From NCBI GenBank assembly GCA_024642245.1, contig JAHEBM010000001.1:1-64000 (forward strand): a stretch of 64,000 nt of DNA, in the 5' to 3' direction. The position numbers were made by a program, and so were the translations under genes. A model generated the notes under the pieces. That model saw nothing but the letters and a program-made list of their open reading frames with translations. It ran no database searches and was not told the origin of the DNA. This document shows, piece by piece, positions 34,344 through 44,327 of the stretch (positions are counted from its first letter, which is position 1; each line of letters starts with the position of its first letter). Source of the stretch: Haliea sp. (GTDB lineage Bacteria > Pseudomonadota > Gammaproteobacteria > Pseudomonadales > Halieaceae).

Positions 34344-36611
34344 TCACACCACGGGGTTGTGGATAAACTGCTCGAGACCGTGTTCGGTGAGGAACCGATG
34401 CAAACGCTGGTGAACTGCAACAACGTCTTCCAGCGCCATGACTTCGGTTAACAGCTCCTCCGCCTCAGCCATGCTGATATTGCGCAGGGCTTTCTTGACG
34501 CGGGGCAGGCTGGTGGAGTTCATCGACAGCACGTCATAGCCCATCGCCAACAGCAACACGGCGCCCTCCGGATCCCCGGCCAGCTCTCCACATATTCCTA
34601 TGGACTTGCCCTCTGCCCGGGCCGCGGCAGCGACATTCGCCAGGGCCTGGATCACCGCCGGATGCAGGGCATGATAGAGGTCTGCCACGCGGGCATTATT
34701 GCGATCCACCGCCAGCAGGTACTGGGTGAGATCATTGCTGCCCACGGATAAAAAATCCACCCGACGCGCCAGCGCCCTAGCCTGGAAAACCGCGGCGGGC
34801 ACTTCGACCATCACCCCGATCGGCGGCAGCTCTCCACTCAACCCCTCCTGCAGGATTTCCCTGTGACTACGGCGGATCAGTTCAAGTGCCTCGTCCAGTT
34901 CCGCCGTATTGCAAATCATGGGGAGCATGATGCGCAGGTTGCCAAGTCCCTCGTTTGCCTTGAGCATGGCACGGATCTGCGCCAGGAAAATTTCGGGATG
35001 ATCCAGCGTTACCCGGATACCGCGCCAGCCCAGGAACGGGTTGTCCTCCTCTATCGGGAAGTACGGCAGGGATTTATCCCCCCCGATATCCAGGGTGCGC
35101 ATGGTGACCGGCCGGGGAGCAAAAGCCTCCAACTGGTCCCGATAGATCTGCCGTTGTTCTTCCTCTGTGGGAAAACGGTCGCGCAACAGGAATGGCACCT
35201 CTGTGCGATACAGTCCCACCCCCTCGGCGCCCTGCTCGAGAGAGCGGGTTACATCGGCCATCAGCCCGGTGTTGACCCACAGGGGTATCCTGTGACCATC
35301 CAGGGTTTCACAGGGCTCGTCCCGCAGCGCTTCCAGGTCCCGGGTCAGCGCGAGATCCTGGTCGAGCACGTGCTGGAAACGTTGCTTGAGTTCCGACGGC
35401 GGGTTCAGGTGCACCGTGCCGTTGTAACCGTCAATAATCAGTTCGCGATCCTGCAGGCGGGCATAGGGCAGGTCGACGGCCCCCATGACAGTGGGCACAC
35501 CCATGGCCCGAGCCAGTATCGCAACGTGTGAGTTGCCTGAGCCGCGCACCGATATGAGTCCGGCGAGCTTGTGGCGCGGCACTTCCCCCAGGGAAGACGC
35601 TGTCAGCTCCTCGGCCACCAGGATGGTATTCATCGGGTAAGTGCGGTTTGCTACCGTTGATTCCTGAAGATAAGTAAGTACTCGCGTACCCAGATCCTTA
35701 ACATCGACAGCACGCTCCTTCAGGTAGCTGTGCTCCATCCGCTCGAAATGGCGGATATGCTCTATCATCACCTGGCTGAGCGCACCCTGCGCCCACTCCC
35801 CCGCCTTGATCAGGCTGGCGACCTCGGCACCGATACTGGAGTCGTCCAGGATGCCGATGTACACATCGAACAGGGCGTGATCTTCGGGATTGAGTTCGCT
35901 CCCGAGGTTGTCGGCAACCGCCCGGATATCCGCGCGCACACAGTCCAGCGCCTCCTTGAAAGCACGCAGCTCCCTGCGACGGTTTTCCGCCTGGCGCCTC
36001 GGTACTGAATAAAGGTCGGCCGTTGGTGACACCACGACCGCGGTTCCAATTGCGATACCGGGGGCACCGGGCACCCCCACGACCTTGGCGGTTGCCCCCT
36101 CGCCAGCCAGTATACCCACACCTACCGCGCCGGTGACCCGGGCATGAGCGATAACGCCAGCCAGCTGGGCCGACATGGTAACCAGGAAGGCTTCTTCGCT
36201 CTCATCAAAGCGACGCTGCTCGGCCTGCTGCACGATCAGTACGCCAAGTACTTCCCGCTGGTGGATGATGGGCACGCCGAGGAAGGAGTGAAACCTTTCC
36301 TCCCCCAGGTCCGGTAGAAACTGGAAGCTCGGATGGCTCTCGGCATTTTCCAGGTTAACCGGCTCTTCCCGCTCGGCAACCAGGCCCACCAGGCCTTCGC
36401 CGGGCGCCAGGCTGGCAACGCCAACCTGCTCGCTGTTAAGCCCCTCGGTCGCCTGGAATATGAAACGACCCGTATCGGGGTCCCGCATATACACGCTGCA
36501 CACTTCGGTTCCCATGGCATCGCGTACGCGCTTTACGATGATTTCAAGGGCCTCGGGCAATCCCTCGGCGGCATTGACCTGCTGGACGATCTTGCGCAGG
36601 GTATCGAGCAT
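34344..36611 (-). CDS. ptsP: PTS-Ntr enzyme I (phosphoenolpyruvate-protein phosphotransferase PtsP)
   Basis: A 755-residue enzyme I-Ntr. It begins with a GAF sensor domain (about 1-160, starting MLDTLRKIVQQVNAAEG), then the enzyme I N-terminal domain with the phosphorylatable His in SGNSHVAILARA, and the PEP-utilising TIM barrel with TLDIGGDKSLPYF and SIGICGELAGDP. It transfers phosphate from PEP to NPr in the nitrogen-related phosphotransferase system, a regulatory chain rather than a sugar uptake system. It begins 6 bases after rppH, the order known from E. coli and Pseudomonas. Confidence 0.94.
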   Translation of the reverse strand: MLDTLRKIVQQVNAAEGLPEALEIIVKRVRDAMGTEVCSVYMRDPDTGRFIFQATEGLNSEQVGVASLAPGEGLVGLVAEREEPVNLENAESHPSFQFLPDLGEERFHSFLGVPIIHQREVLGVLIVQQAEQRRFDESEEAFLVTMSAQLAGVIAHARVTGAVGVGILAGEGATAKVVGVPGAPGIAIGTAVVVSPTADLYSVPRRQAENRRRELRAFKEALDCVRADIRAVADNLGSELNPEDHALFDVYIGILDDSSIGAEVASLIKAGEWAQGALSQVMIEHIRHFERMEHSYLKERAVDVKDLGTRVLTYLQESTVANRTYPMNTILVAEELTASSLGEVPRHKLAGLISVRGSGNSHVAILARAMGVPTVMGAVDLPYARLQDRELIIDGYNGTVHLNPPSELKQRFQHVLDQDLALTRDLEALRDEPCETLDGHRIPLWVNTGLMADVTRSLEQGAEGVGLYRTEVPFLLRDRFPTEEEQRQIYRDQLEAFAPRPVTMRTLDIGGDKSLPYFPIEEDNPFLGWRGIRVTLDHPEIFLAQIRAMLKANEGLGNLRIMLPMICNTAELDEALELIRRSHREILQEGLSGELPPIGVMVEVPAAVFQARALARRVDFLSVGSNDLTQYLLAVDRNNARVADLYHALHPAVIQALANVAAAARAEGKSIGICGELAGDPEGAVLLLAMGYDVLSMNSTSLPRVKKALRNISMAEAEELLTEVMALEDVVAVHQRLHRFLTEHGLEQFIHNPVV

Positions 36612-36617
36612 GGCCTG

Positions 36618-37118
36618 CTATGTTTCCTGCCGCTGTTCGGTATGGCGGCCCAGGGGGAGTGCCAATTCCTTCATTGCACGGCGGTACACCTCGCGCTTGA
36701 AGGCGATAACCTGGTTCAATGGGTACCAGTAGCTGACCCATTGCCAATGATCGAATTCGGGTTTTTCGTTCCGATCGAGCCGGACCTCGGCATCGTCCGC
36801 CAACATGCGCAGCAGGAACCATTTCTGCTTCTGCCCTATGCATACCGGATTCTGGCCCTTGCGCACGAAGGCCCTGGGCAGCCGATATCGCAGCCAGCCG
36901 CGGGTGCAACCCAGCACCTCAACCGCCTCCGGCTCCAGGCCCACCTCTTCATGCAGTTCCCGATACAGGGCCTGCTCCGGTGACTCTCCCCGGTTGATGC
37001 CACCCTGGGGAAATTGCCAGGCATTGCGCCCACCCACCCGGCGAGCCCATAAAACCTGCCCATGGTCGTTCGCTACCACTATGCCAACGTTAGCCCTGAA
37101 GCCGTCGGAATCAATCAC
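36618..37118 (-). CDS. rppH: RNA pyrophosphohydrolase
   Basis: A 166-residue Nudix hydrolase that removes pyrophosphate from the 5' end of mRNAs, starting RNase E-dependent decay. The Nudix box spans residues 39-61 with the expected G-x5-E-x7-R-E-x2-E-E-x-G pattern (GGINRGE then RELHEEVG). The N-terminus [14 protein letters not shown] is as in E. coli RppH. The start is GTG 37118. It precedes ptsP by 6 bases. Confidence 0.93.
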   Translation of the reverse strand: MIDSDGFRANVGIVVANDHGQVLWARRVGGRNAWQFPQGGINRGESPEQALYRELHEEVGLEPEAVEVLGCTRGWLRYRLPRAFVRKGQNPVCIGQKQKWFLLRMLADDAEVRLDRNEKPEFDHWQWVSYWYPLNQVIAFKREVYRRAMKELALPLGRHTEQRQET

Positions 37119-37237
37119 GTCAAAGCGCCGCTCTCGTCATTAGTCCCGGTATTGTTCCACACTTTAGGGCGCCTGAGAAATTTACTCACCGACTGACTCG
37201 GGCTATGCTGGCCGCCCTTCAAAAGAGGCTTTCACCC

Positions 37238-37894
37238 GTGACGCTGGCTATTTTCGACCTGGACAACACCCTGCTCGGGGGAGACAGCGACAACCTCTGG
37301 GGCGAGTTTGTATGCGAACAGGGCCTGGTTGACTCAGACGATTTCGCCGCACGCAATGACCAGTTTTACGCCGACTACAAGGCCGGCACGCTGGACATCG
37401 ATGCCTATCTTCGCTTCGCCCTGTCCACGCTCGTGGGCCACCCCCGGGAAGAGCTGGATGCCTGGCACCGTGACTTCATGGCGAGCAAGATCGAGCCGAT
37501 CCTGCTGCCCAGGGCAACGCAACTACTGGGCAGCCACCGGGAACAAGGACACAGGCTGCTTATTATCACCGCTACCAATGAGTTCATTACGCGGCCGATT
37601 GCCAGGCTGCTTGGGGTCAGTGAACTGATTGCCTGCGAGGGTGAGATTGTAGACGGCCGCTATACCGGTGAGCCCTCGGGTGTACCCTCCTACCATATTG
37701 GCAAAGTCACCCGCCTGAACGCCTGGCTGGCAGAGCAGGACGTGGCGCTCGATGGCGCCTTCTTTTACAGTGACTCGCACAATGACCTGCCGCTACTCGA
37801 GCTGGTGGACAACCCGGTGGCCGTCGACCCTGACGACCGGTTGCGGGCGCGGGCTGTGGCCGAAGGCTGGCCGGTTATTTCCTTGCGGGATTGA
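37238..37894 (+). CDS. HAD-superfamily phosphatase (subfamily IB)
   Basis: A 218-residue HAD hydrolase of the IB group related to SerB. It has the nucleophile motif IFDLDNTLL near the N-terminus, motif II in ITATNEF, and the acidic motif YSDSHNDLPLL. The likely reaction is phosphomonoester hydrolysis, perhaps phosphoserine- or histidinol-phosphate-like. The frame opens at ATG 37205, but GTG 37238 has GAGG nine bases upstream and fits the family start. Confidence 0.84.
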   Translation: MTLAIFDLDNTLLGGDSDNLWGEFVCEQGLVDSDDFAARNDQFYADYKAGTLDIDAYLRFALSTLVGHPREELDAWHRDFMASKIEPILLPRATQLLGSHREQGHRLLIITATNEFITRPIARLLGVSELIACEGEIVDGRYTGEPSGVPSYHIGKVTRLNAWLAEQDVALDGAFFYSDSHNDLPLLELVDNPVAVDPDDRLRARAVAEGWPVISLRD

Positions 37895-37941
37895 ACCTGG
37901 CAAAGGTGGTGCAGTGCTGCCAATAATTAAACGGCTTTACG

Positions 37942-39144
37942 CTAGATACGGCGGGCAAAAATCGCCTTGAGATACTCGGTCTCCGGTATCGCCGGGTGAA
38001 TCGGGTGGTCCGGTCCCTGCGCACCCTGCTCGACGACACGCAACTGGCACCCGGCCCGCACCGCTGCCTGCTGCATGGCCAGGATCAGGTCGGCGCGGGA
38101 CAGGTGCATGGAACAGGAACCGGAAACAAGCAGTCCACCCGGACGCAGCAGGCGCAGGCCCAGTTCGTTGATTCGCCGATAGGCCGTGATGCCCTTCTTC
38201 AGGTCCTTACTGCGCTGGATAAACGCCGGTGGATCCAGGATAACTACATCGAACTGGCGACCCTCGGCAGCCAGGGTCGCCATGGTCTCCGGCGCGGAAC
38301 CGCGCAACGTTGTCACCCGCTGCTGCAGGCCATTCAGCCTGGCATTGACTGTCACCCCTTCCAGGGCCTGGGCGGAGCTGTCCAGGCAGCACACCTGGGC
38401 GGCGCCGAATGCGGCGGCCTGTATACCCCAGCCACCGATATAGCTGTACACATCGAGTACGGTTTTGCCCCCGACCCAGGGAGCGAGGCGCGCCCGGGAC
38501 ATGCGGTGATCGTAGAACCAGCCGGTTTTCTGGCCGCCGTGGACCGGGGCCAGGAACTGCACGCCGTTTTCTTCCAGTGGAACCAGCTCGGGCACCTCGC
38601 CATAGGCAAGCTCCGCTCCACCGGCCAGGCCCTGCTCCCGGCGGCTTCGGCTATCTCCGCGCAGCAGCACGCCGCGGGGCTGGAGTTCCGCAACAAGTAC
38701 CGCTATCAGGTCGTCCCGATAACGTTCGACCCCCTCGTTATTGCATTGCACCACGAGGTAGTCACCGAAGCGGTCGATCACGATGCCCGGCAGGTTGTCA
38801 CTGTCACCGTAAACCAGACGATAAAAAGGCTTGTCAAAAGCCTGGACCCTGCCCGCGAGGGCGGTGGTCAACCTGGCCCGGAACAGCGCCTGGTCAAACG
38901 GGCAGCGCTCCCCCGGTGCGTAGAGCCTGGCGCATATCAGTGACTGCGGCTCCATATAGGCGGAGCCCAGCAATGCACCGCTGGTGTCGCGCACACAAAC
39001 CAGGTCACCGGCGGCAAAACCGCCAAGGGGAGTGCGCACGGTATCAATTTCGTTGGAATAGACCCACAGGTGACCACCGCGCAATCGCCGGTCCGCACCC
39101 TTGCGCAGGAAAAGGTCGGCGGCGGGTGCCGCCACAGGATTCAA
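37942..39144 (-). CDS. rlmI: RlmI-type 23S rRNA (cytosine-5) methyltransferase
   Basis: A 400-residue methyltransferase with an N-terminal PUA domain (RRLRGGHLWVYSNEI about 18-33) and a C-terminal SAM domain: VLDVYSYIGGWGIQAA and the catalytic LDPPAFIQRSKDLKKG. It aligns well with E. coli RlmI, which makes m5C1962 in 23S rRNA. The start is uncertain: TTG 39144 is the longest, and GTG 39135 is three codons later; neither has a clear ribosome-binding site. Confidence 0.87.
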   Translation of the reverse strand: MNPVAAPAADLFLRKGADRRLRGGHLWVYSNEIDTVRTPLGGFAAGDLVCVRDTSGALLGSAYMEPQSLICARLYAPGERCPFDQALFRARLTTALAGRVQAFDKPFYRLVYGDSDNLPGIVIDRFGDYLVVQCNNEGVERYRDDLIAVLVAELQPRGVLLRGDSRSRREQGLAGGAELAYGEVPELVPLEENGVQFLAPVHGGQKTGWFYDHRMSRARLAPWVGGKTVLDVYSYIGGWGIQAAAFGAAQVCCLDSSAQALEGVTVNARLNGLQQRVTTLRGSAPETMATLAAEGRQFDVVILDPPAFIQRSKDLKKGITAYRRINELGLRLLRPGGLLVSGSCSMHLSRADLILAMQQAAVRAGCQLRVVEQGAQGPDHPIHPAIPETEYLKAIFARRI

Positions 39145-39180
39145 GAACCGGCGACCGGTCGGGAAAACCTCAAGAAGCGG

Positions 39181-39573
39181 CTAGTCTTCTTCATCGCACT
39201 GCTGCTGGTAGTCACCGGCCGACAGCAGTGCCTCCAGCTCGCTGGTATCACTGGGCTGCAGCTTGAAAAACCAGCCGTCGTTATACGGGTCGGAATTAAC
39301 CATTTCGGGCTCATCCCCGAGCTGATCATTGATCTCGATGACTTCACCGCCAATCGGGGCATAGATATCTGAAGCGGCCTTGACCGACTCGACAACGCCT
39401 GCGTCATCTCCCGCGGCCAACACAGTCCCGACGTCCGGCAACTCCACAAAAACCACGTCGCCCAGTGCCTCCTGGGCGTGGTCGGTAATACCGATCGTGA
39501 CCGTGCCGTCCTCCTCCAGGCGCGCCCATTCATGGCTGCTGGCGTATTTCAATTCACTGGGAGTCTGGCTCAT
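39181..39573 (-). CDS. gcvH: Glycine cleavage system H protein
   Basis: A 130-residue lipoyl carrier that shuttles the aminomethyl group between the P and T proteins of glycine cleavage. The lipoylated Lys is K65 in ESVKAASD, inside the barrel sequence [12 protein letters not shown]. It follows ubiI on the same strand after 121 bases. In E. coli gcvT stands between ubiI and gcvH, with gcvP after; here neither is found in the window, so gcvT and gcvP must lie elsewhere. Confidence 0.94.
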   Translation of the reverse strand: MSQTPSELKYASSHEWARLEEDGTVTIGITDHAQEALGDVVFVELPDVGTVLAAGDDAGVVESVKAASDIYAPIGGEVIEINDQLGDEPEMVNSDPYNDGWFFKLQPSDTSELEALLSAGDYQQQCDEED

Positions 39574-39694
39574 GGTCTTTCCTCTGGCGACATTAAATCG
39601 GTGTAGGGCGTGGAAACTGATTTCATTTAAAGCCGCCCCATTTTAGCGGGCGACCGGCGAAAAACAATGACCGTGCCGCGATGATCGCCCGCGC

Positions 39695-40915
39695 TCAACC
39701 CACGCCCATGGCGCGACGGATAAGCTGTTGCTTGAGGGGGCCCATCTGGCTCACCCTGCGCATGCCCGCGTTGCGCAGCCAGCGCAGCGGGAGGGCCTGC
39801 TGCTCAAACAGGGCCTTGAACCCGTCCATGGCCGCCATCATCAACAGGTTTTCGCCCTTGCGACGCCGCTGGTAGCGCCGCAATAGCGCCAGCTGGCCCG
39901 GCCTGACCCCCCTGGACTGCCCGGCCAGGATTTCCTCTGCCAAAACAGCGACATCCTGCAGGCCCAGGTTAATGCCCTGCCCGGCCAGCGGATGGATGGT
40001 GTGTGCCGCGTCCGCCACCAGGGCGACACCCGGCTGGACGTAGTCGACAGCATGGCGCTGGCGCAGGGGAAAGGCAAAGCGGGCCGCGGTGTGCAGGACC
40101 TTGCCAAGCCGGCCCTCGATAGCGCTCTCAAGCCGGCAGCAAAAATCCCTTTCCTCCAGCGCCAGTACCTCGTCTACCAGCTCGTCGCGCATGGACCACA
40201 CAATTGAACAGTAATGCCTGTCAGGCTCCCCGGGCAGGGGTAAAAACGCGAGCGGTCCGCTGGCAAGGAATCGCTGCCAGCAGGTATCCTGGTGCGGCTG
40301 CTCCACCTGGACCGTTGTCACGATAGCGCGGTGACCGTAGTCCCACTCCCGGGTGGCAAAACCCATCATATCGCGCACCCGTGACAGGGCGCCGTCAGCG
40401 GCGACCACCAGGTCGGCCTCGAGAACTGCGCCATCCTCAAGCGCAACACGCATGGTGCCGGTGGCTTCATGCCGCACGCAATCGAGCAAGCGCGCCTCAC
40501 TGAAGCTTGTAACATCCGAAGATGCCGCGACTTGTGCCAGCAGTGCGCTGACAATGGCACGGTTCTCCACAATGTAACCCAGCGCCTGTGCGTTCACGTC
40601 GGCACAGTCGAAATCAATCCCGCCAGTACCCTCTGCGTCCCAAACCGTCATATGCCGGTAGGGGCATAGGCGGTAGCTGGCGACGGTCTCCCAGGCCCCC
40701 ACTTCCTGCAACAATTGCCTGGAACGCGGGGTGATCGCACTGACCCTGGGATCAAAGGACTGCAGGTCCCTGGGGGCGGGCAGCTCCGGAAGCGCCAGTG
40801 ATTGGGCCTCCACCAACGCCATCGCAAAACCCTTACCACTGAGGGCCGCCGCAAGCGCACTGCCGGCTATACCGGCACCGATAATCACGATATCGAAACG
40901 CCGCGCCTCAGTCAT
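39695..40915 (-). CDS. ubiI: 2-octaprenylphenol hydroxylase-type FAD monooxygenase
   Basis: A 406-residue flavin monooxygenase of the UbiH/COQ6 group. It has the FAD-binding GAGIAGSALA (about 13-22), the DG motif around VVAADGALSRVR and the GD motif in VADAAHTIHPLAGQG. It should hydroxylate the C5 position of the ubiquinone ring. Its ATG overlaps the stop of ubiH by four bases. It is named UbiI from its position after ubiH, as in E. coli; UbiF-like activity cannot be ruled out. Confidence 0.88.
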   Translation of the reverse strand: MTEARRFDIVIIGAGIAGSALAAALSGKGFAMALVEAQSLALPELPAPRDLQSFDPRVSAITPRSRQLLQEVGAWETVASYRLCPYRHMTVWDAEGTGGIDFDCADVNAQALGYIVENRAIVSALLAQVAASSDVTSFSEARLLDCVRHEATGTMRVALEDGAVLEADLVVAADGALSRVRDMMGFATREWDYGHRAIVTTVQVEQPHQDTCWQRFLASGPLAFLPLPGEPDRHYCSIVWSMRDELVDEVLALEERDFCCRLESAIEGRLGKVLHTAARFAFPLRQRHAVDYVQPGVALVADAAHTIHPLAGQGINLGLQDVAVLAEEILAGQSRGVRPGQLALLRRYQRRRKGENLLMMAAMDGFKALFEQQALPLRWLRNAGMRRVSQMGPLKQQLIRRAMGVG

Positions 40916-42183
40916 TGCGCCCCCCCTGTTGATGATTCGCCAGGACCAGCTGCCATTGCCGTGACACCCGCAGCCTGGTGCACAAACTGGCGCTTGAGTG
41001 ACGGCAGGATATCCAAACCGGACAGGGCCAGGTCCCTGGCCAGTCCCAGCACCGGATCAGTCTGCATAAAAAGTCCCGGCAGGCGATCACTGAATTGTAT
41101 CGTCCTGTCCTGGTCGGCTTGTTGCCGCCTGAGATAGCGCTGCAACAGGGCCAGGTCACCGGCGGGCCTGCCCTCGGCAAGGCCCTGGGCAAGCACGCCG
41201 GCCAACCCGGCTATATCGCGCAACGCCAGATTGAAGCCCTGGCCCGCCACCGGGTGCAAGGCATGGGCGGCATTACCCATGACTACCACGCCCTGGCGCA
41301 CTTGTTCATTGGATTGCACCAGCGCCAATGGATAACAGTGCCGCTCCCCCACCTGGAGCATCTTGCCCAGGCGGTAGCCAAAACGTTCTTGCAGGGCTTC
41401 GAGAAATTCCGACTCCCCACAGACCTGCAGGTGTTCCGCCTCCTGCGGCGCGAGCGTCCAGACCAGCGAACTGCGATGCTCCCCAGGGGTAGAGGCAAGA
41501 AGCGGCAGCAACGCCACCGGACCACGGTCTGTAAACCGCTCGTACGCGCAGTTCCTGTGGGCTTGCGCAAATGCGACATTTGCCACCAGTGCATGCTGGT
41601 GGTAAGGCTTTTCATGCACTGTCACACCGAGCTGCTCACGCAGCCCCGAGCTGACCCCGTCGGCCACCACCAGCAATGCTGTTTCCAGATCCGGGTTTTT
41701 ACCACCCTCGAGTTGCAGCCGCATTCCCGGACCTTGCGGCTGGGCTGCGACGACACGGGACGGACTGATTATTTCCACCCTGTCCTGGCGATAAAGCGCC
41801 TGGACCAGAGCGTTGCCAAGCCACGCATTTTCAACGACATAACCCAGGGAGGACCAGCCATAATCAGCGGCTCGTAACAGAGAGCTGCCGAAACGCCCGC
41901 GACTTGATACATGGATGCTGTCGATAGGGCATAGCCACTGCTGCAGCTCGTCCCACACCTGAATTTTTTCGTAGATCAGGCGCGAGCTGTAGCTCAGGGC
42001 GGTGGAGCGGGCATCAAAGGAGGGGTGATAGTCGGGCCGGCCACCTGCGAGCGGCTGGGGCAAAGGAAAACCTTCCACGAGGCAGATCGAAACTTGCGCC
42101 GGAAGCACGGCCGAGAGTTGCAGGGCCAGGCTGGCACCAACCATACCGCCCCCCGCGATCACGATGTCGGAGTAATCTGTCAC
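40912..42183 (-). CDS. ubiH: 2-octaprenyl-6-methoxyphenol hydroxylase
   Basis: A 423-residue FAD-dependent hydroxylase of ubiquinone synthesis with GGGMVGASLALQL near the N-terminus, the DG motif in VVADGVSSGLR and the GD motif in VMGNAAHALHPVAGQGFNLALRD. It overlaps pepP upstream and ubiI downstream by four bases each, giving a tightly coupled pepP-ubiH-ubiI operon. It is the C1 hydroxylase by position; specificity among the UbiH/I/F set is inferred. Confidence 0.9.
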   Translation of the reverse strand: MTDYSDIVIAGGGMVGASLALQLSAVLPAQVSICLVEGFPLPQPLAGGRPDYHPSFDARSTALSYSSRLIYEKIQVWDELQQWLCPIDSIHVSSRGRFGSSLLRAADYGWSSLGYVVENAWLGNALVQALYRQDRVEIISPSRVVAAQPQGPGMRLQLEGGKNPDLETALLVVADGVSSGLREQLGVTVHEKPYHQHALVANVAFAQAHRNCAYERFTDRGPVALLPLLASTPGEHRSSLVWTLAPQEAEHLQVCGESEFLEALQERFGYRLGKMLQVGERHCYPLALVQSNEQVRQGVVVMGNAAHALHPVAGQGFNLALRDIAGLAGVLAQGLAEGRPAGDLALLQRYLRRQQADQDRTIQFSDRLPGLFMQTDPVLGLARDLALSGLDILPSLKRQFVHQAAGVTAMAAGPGESSTGGAQ

Positions 42184-43502
42184 GGGCCTGTGGCCATCAG
42201 CGCTTCGATATCCTCAATGGTCTTCGGCAACGCCGCGGTAATAACCTCACAACCATCCGCCGTCACCAGCACATCGTCCTCGAGGCGAATGCCAATGCCG
42301 CGCCACTTCCTGGCCACTTTGCTGTTCTGCGGTGAAATATAAATGCCAGGTTCCACTGTCATCACCATGCCCGGCTCCAGCTGGCGCCATTCATTTCCCA
42401 CCCGGTAATCGCCGACATCGTGCACATCCAGACCCAGCCAGTGCCCCACCCGGTGCATGTAAAACTCGCGATAGGCCTCGCGCTCGATGAGCCGGTCCAC
42501 CGTGCCCTTTAGCAGGCCCAAACTGACCAGGCCCTCTGTAATTACCCGGACGCTTGCATCGTGCGGCTGGTTCCAGTTATTACCCGGTTTTATCGCTGCA
42601 ATCGCCGCCAGTTGAGCCTGCAAAACCACCTCGTACAGCGCGCGCTGCACGGCGTTGAAACGGCCATTGACAGGAAATGTCCGGGTCACATCCGAGGCGT
42701 AGTATTGCAACTCGCAACCGGCATCTATCAGCACCAGGTCACCGTCGCGCATGGCACTGTCGTTGTCGACATAGTGGAGCGTACAGGCATTCGTGCCACT
42801 GCCGACAATACAGGGATAAGCCAGGTGCCGGGCACCGGAGGATGCAAACTCGTGCGCCAACTCCGCTTCCAGCTGGTATTCGTACTGGCCAGGAGCGCAG
42901 AACGCCATGGCACGACGGTGCCCCCGGGCGGTGATCTCCGCCGCCTGGCGCAACAAGCGTTGCTCTGCAACGCTCTTTACCAGGCGCAGGTCGTGGATCA
43001 TATGGTTGAGGTCGGTGAACTCCCCCGGCGGGACTGCTCCCGATCTCTCCTTGCTGCGAATCCTGTTCACCCAAGCCATGATCTGGCGATCAAAATCTGC
43101 GATGCGCCCCATTGAATAGTAGACGCGCTCCCGGCCCTCTATCAGCCCCGGCAAAATATCGTCGATATCCCCGATTGGGAAAGCATCATCGGCTGAAAAT
43201 TTTTCACAGGCGCCCTCGGGTCCGGCGCGGTACCCGTTCCACAATTCCACCGCCGGCTCACGTTCCCGACAAAACAGGACAAATTGTCCGTGCCTGCGAC
43301 CGGGTATCAAAACCAGCACAGCCTCAGGCTCGGCGAAACCACTCAGGTAGTAGAAATCGCTGTCCTGGCGGAAGGGATGTTCCGTATCGCGCGTGCGCAT
43401 CTGTTCCCGCGCAGACGGAATAATCGCAATACTGTTCGGCTCCATCAGCGCCATCAGGTTTTTCCTGCGCCGGGCAAATTCCGATTTACTGATACTCATC
43501 AT
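42180..43502 (-). CDS. pepP: Xaa-Pro aminopeptidase
   Basis: A 440-residue metalloprotease that removes N-terminal residues before proline. The creatinase N-domain is followed by the pita-bread catalytic domain with metal ligands in LIDAGCELQYYASDVTRTFP (Asp), HRVGHWLGLDVHD (His) and MTVEPGIY plus GIGIRLEDDVLVT (Glu). The order ygfB-pepP-ubiH-ubiI matches E. coli. ATG 43499 is an alternative start one codon in. Confidence 0.92.
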   Translation of the reverse strand: MMSISKSEFARRRKNLMALMEPNSIAIIPSAREQMRTRDTEHPFRQDSDFYYLSGFAEPEAVLVLIPGRRHGQFVLFCREREPAVELWNGYRAGPEGACEKFSADDAFPIGDIDDILPGLIEGRERVYYSMGRIADFDRQIMAWVNRIRSKERSGAVPPGEFTDLNHMIHDLRLVKSVAEQRLLRQAAEITARGHRRAMAFCAPGQYEYQLEAELAHEFASSGARHLAYPCIVGSGTNACTLHYVDNDSAMRDGDLVLIDAGCELQYYASDVTRTFPVNGRFNAVQRALYEVVLQAQLAAIAAIKPGNNWNQPHDASVRVITEGLVSLGLLKGTVDRLIEREAYREFYMHRVGHWLGLDVHDVGDYRVGNEWRQLEPGMVMTVEPGIYISPQNSKVARKWRGIGIRLEDDVLVTADGCEVITAALPKTIEDIEALMATGP

Positions 43503-43556
43503 CTGTGTGCTGTGCTTGTTGCCACGTGCTTTACCAAGTGGCGCAGATTATCACAG

Positions 43557-44162
43557 CTAGTGCAGCTGCGGCCCCTCCTGGCCAGCACCCGATCTGGCGG
43601 TATTCCCAAGAACCCTGTCCGTATAGGCATTGAGTGCCGCGAACCGAAGGTATTCGGTCAGCTCCGCGTAGGCCCGTTCAGATTCCTCATCCTCCAGGAG
43701 GTCATCCAGATCGGCTTCGGCAATGGCTGCCAGGTCTGCCAGGACCTCGCTGCTGTCACCCGGCAAGGCCGATGGCGGCTGTCCGATATCGGCGCTTACC
43801 TGGGCGTAACCCAAAAGGAAACTGCGACACCAGGTGGCAAGCGCCGCGGTGCGGCTCACGATATCGGCATCATCATCCAGCAGCAGGGGATAGAAATCGA
43901 AATCCTCGTCTACCATTGCCCGTCCCGTGGCGAGATACAGGGCCATCACCTGTTCCGCCAACTCCCCGTGAAGGTCGAGGTCCAGCGCCTGGTTCAGCCT
44001 GGCCAGGCCCGCTTCGGCCTGGTGGCTTGCACCCGCGGCAAGCAGGCCGACGATGCAACCGTGAAGGTCTGCTGGCGAGGCCGCCCAGCCCTGTTCTGCC
44101 AGCTGGTTTGCGAGCTCCTCAAAGTCGAATTCCGACACCACACCCCGTGAATTGGTAGACAT
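43557..44162 (-). CDS. ygfB: UPF0149 family protein YgfB
   Basis: A 201-residue protein of the UPF0149/YgfB family, an all-helical fold. It opens with FDFEELANQLAEQGWAASPADLHGCIVGLLA and contains WCRSFLLGYAQ. ATG 44162 is chosen over an in-frame start 45 bases upstream because GGGAG precedes it. In Pseudomonas, YgfB affects the Alp/AmpDh3 pathway and beta-lactam response; in most bacteria the role is open. It leads the pepP-ubi operon after 54 bases. Confidence 0.88.
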   Translation of the reverse strand: MSTNSRGVVSEFDFEELANQLAEQGWAASPADLHGCIVGLLAAGASHQAEAGLARLNQALDLDLHGELAEQVMALYLATGRAMVDEDFDFYPLLLDDDADIVSRTAALATWCRSFLLGYAQVSADIGQPPSALPGDSSEVLADLAAIAEADLDDLLEDEESERAYAELTEYLRFAALNAYTDRVLGNTARSGAGQEGPQLH

Positions 44163-44265
44163 AATGTTCTCCCTCGAACCGAAAATAGGGCGCGGCCCCT
44201 CGCGCACCTCGACCGAATACTATAAAAATCTTGGCAGGCTATTGATATTTATGAATTTTGTTACG

Positions 44266-44294
44266 TTGACCTTGTAGCAAGCCGCCACTATAGT
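44266..44294 (+). promoter_or_regulatory. Sigma-70 promoter for the zapB-like/zapA genes
   Basis: TTGACC (44266-44271) and TATAGT (44289-44294) have the ideal 17-base spacing, each with five of six consensus bases, and lie 33 bases before the start of the coiled-coil protein gene. Confidence 0.75.
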
Positions 44295-44327
44295 GGCAGG
44301 CACATTAAGCGACCCCAGTATAACTCC

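Noticed and set aside
39629-39690. Eight-base inverted repeat (GCGGGCGA/TCGCCCGC) between ubiI and gcvH
   Set aside because: The arms are short, the spacer is about 30 bases and no T run follows, so it is not convincing as a terminator or operator.
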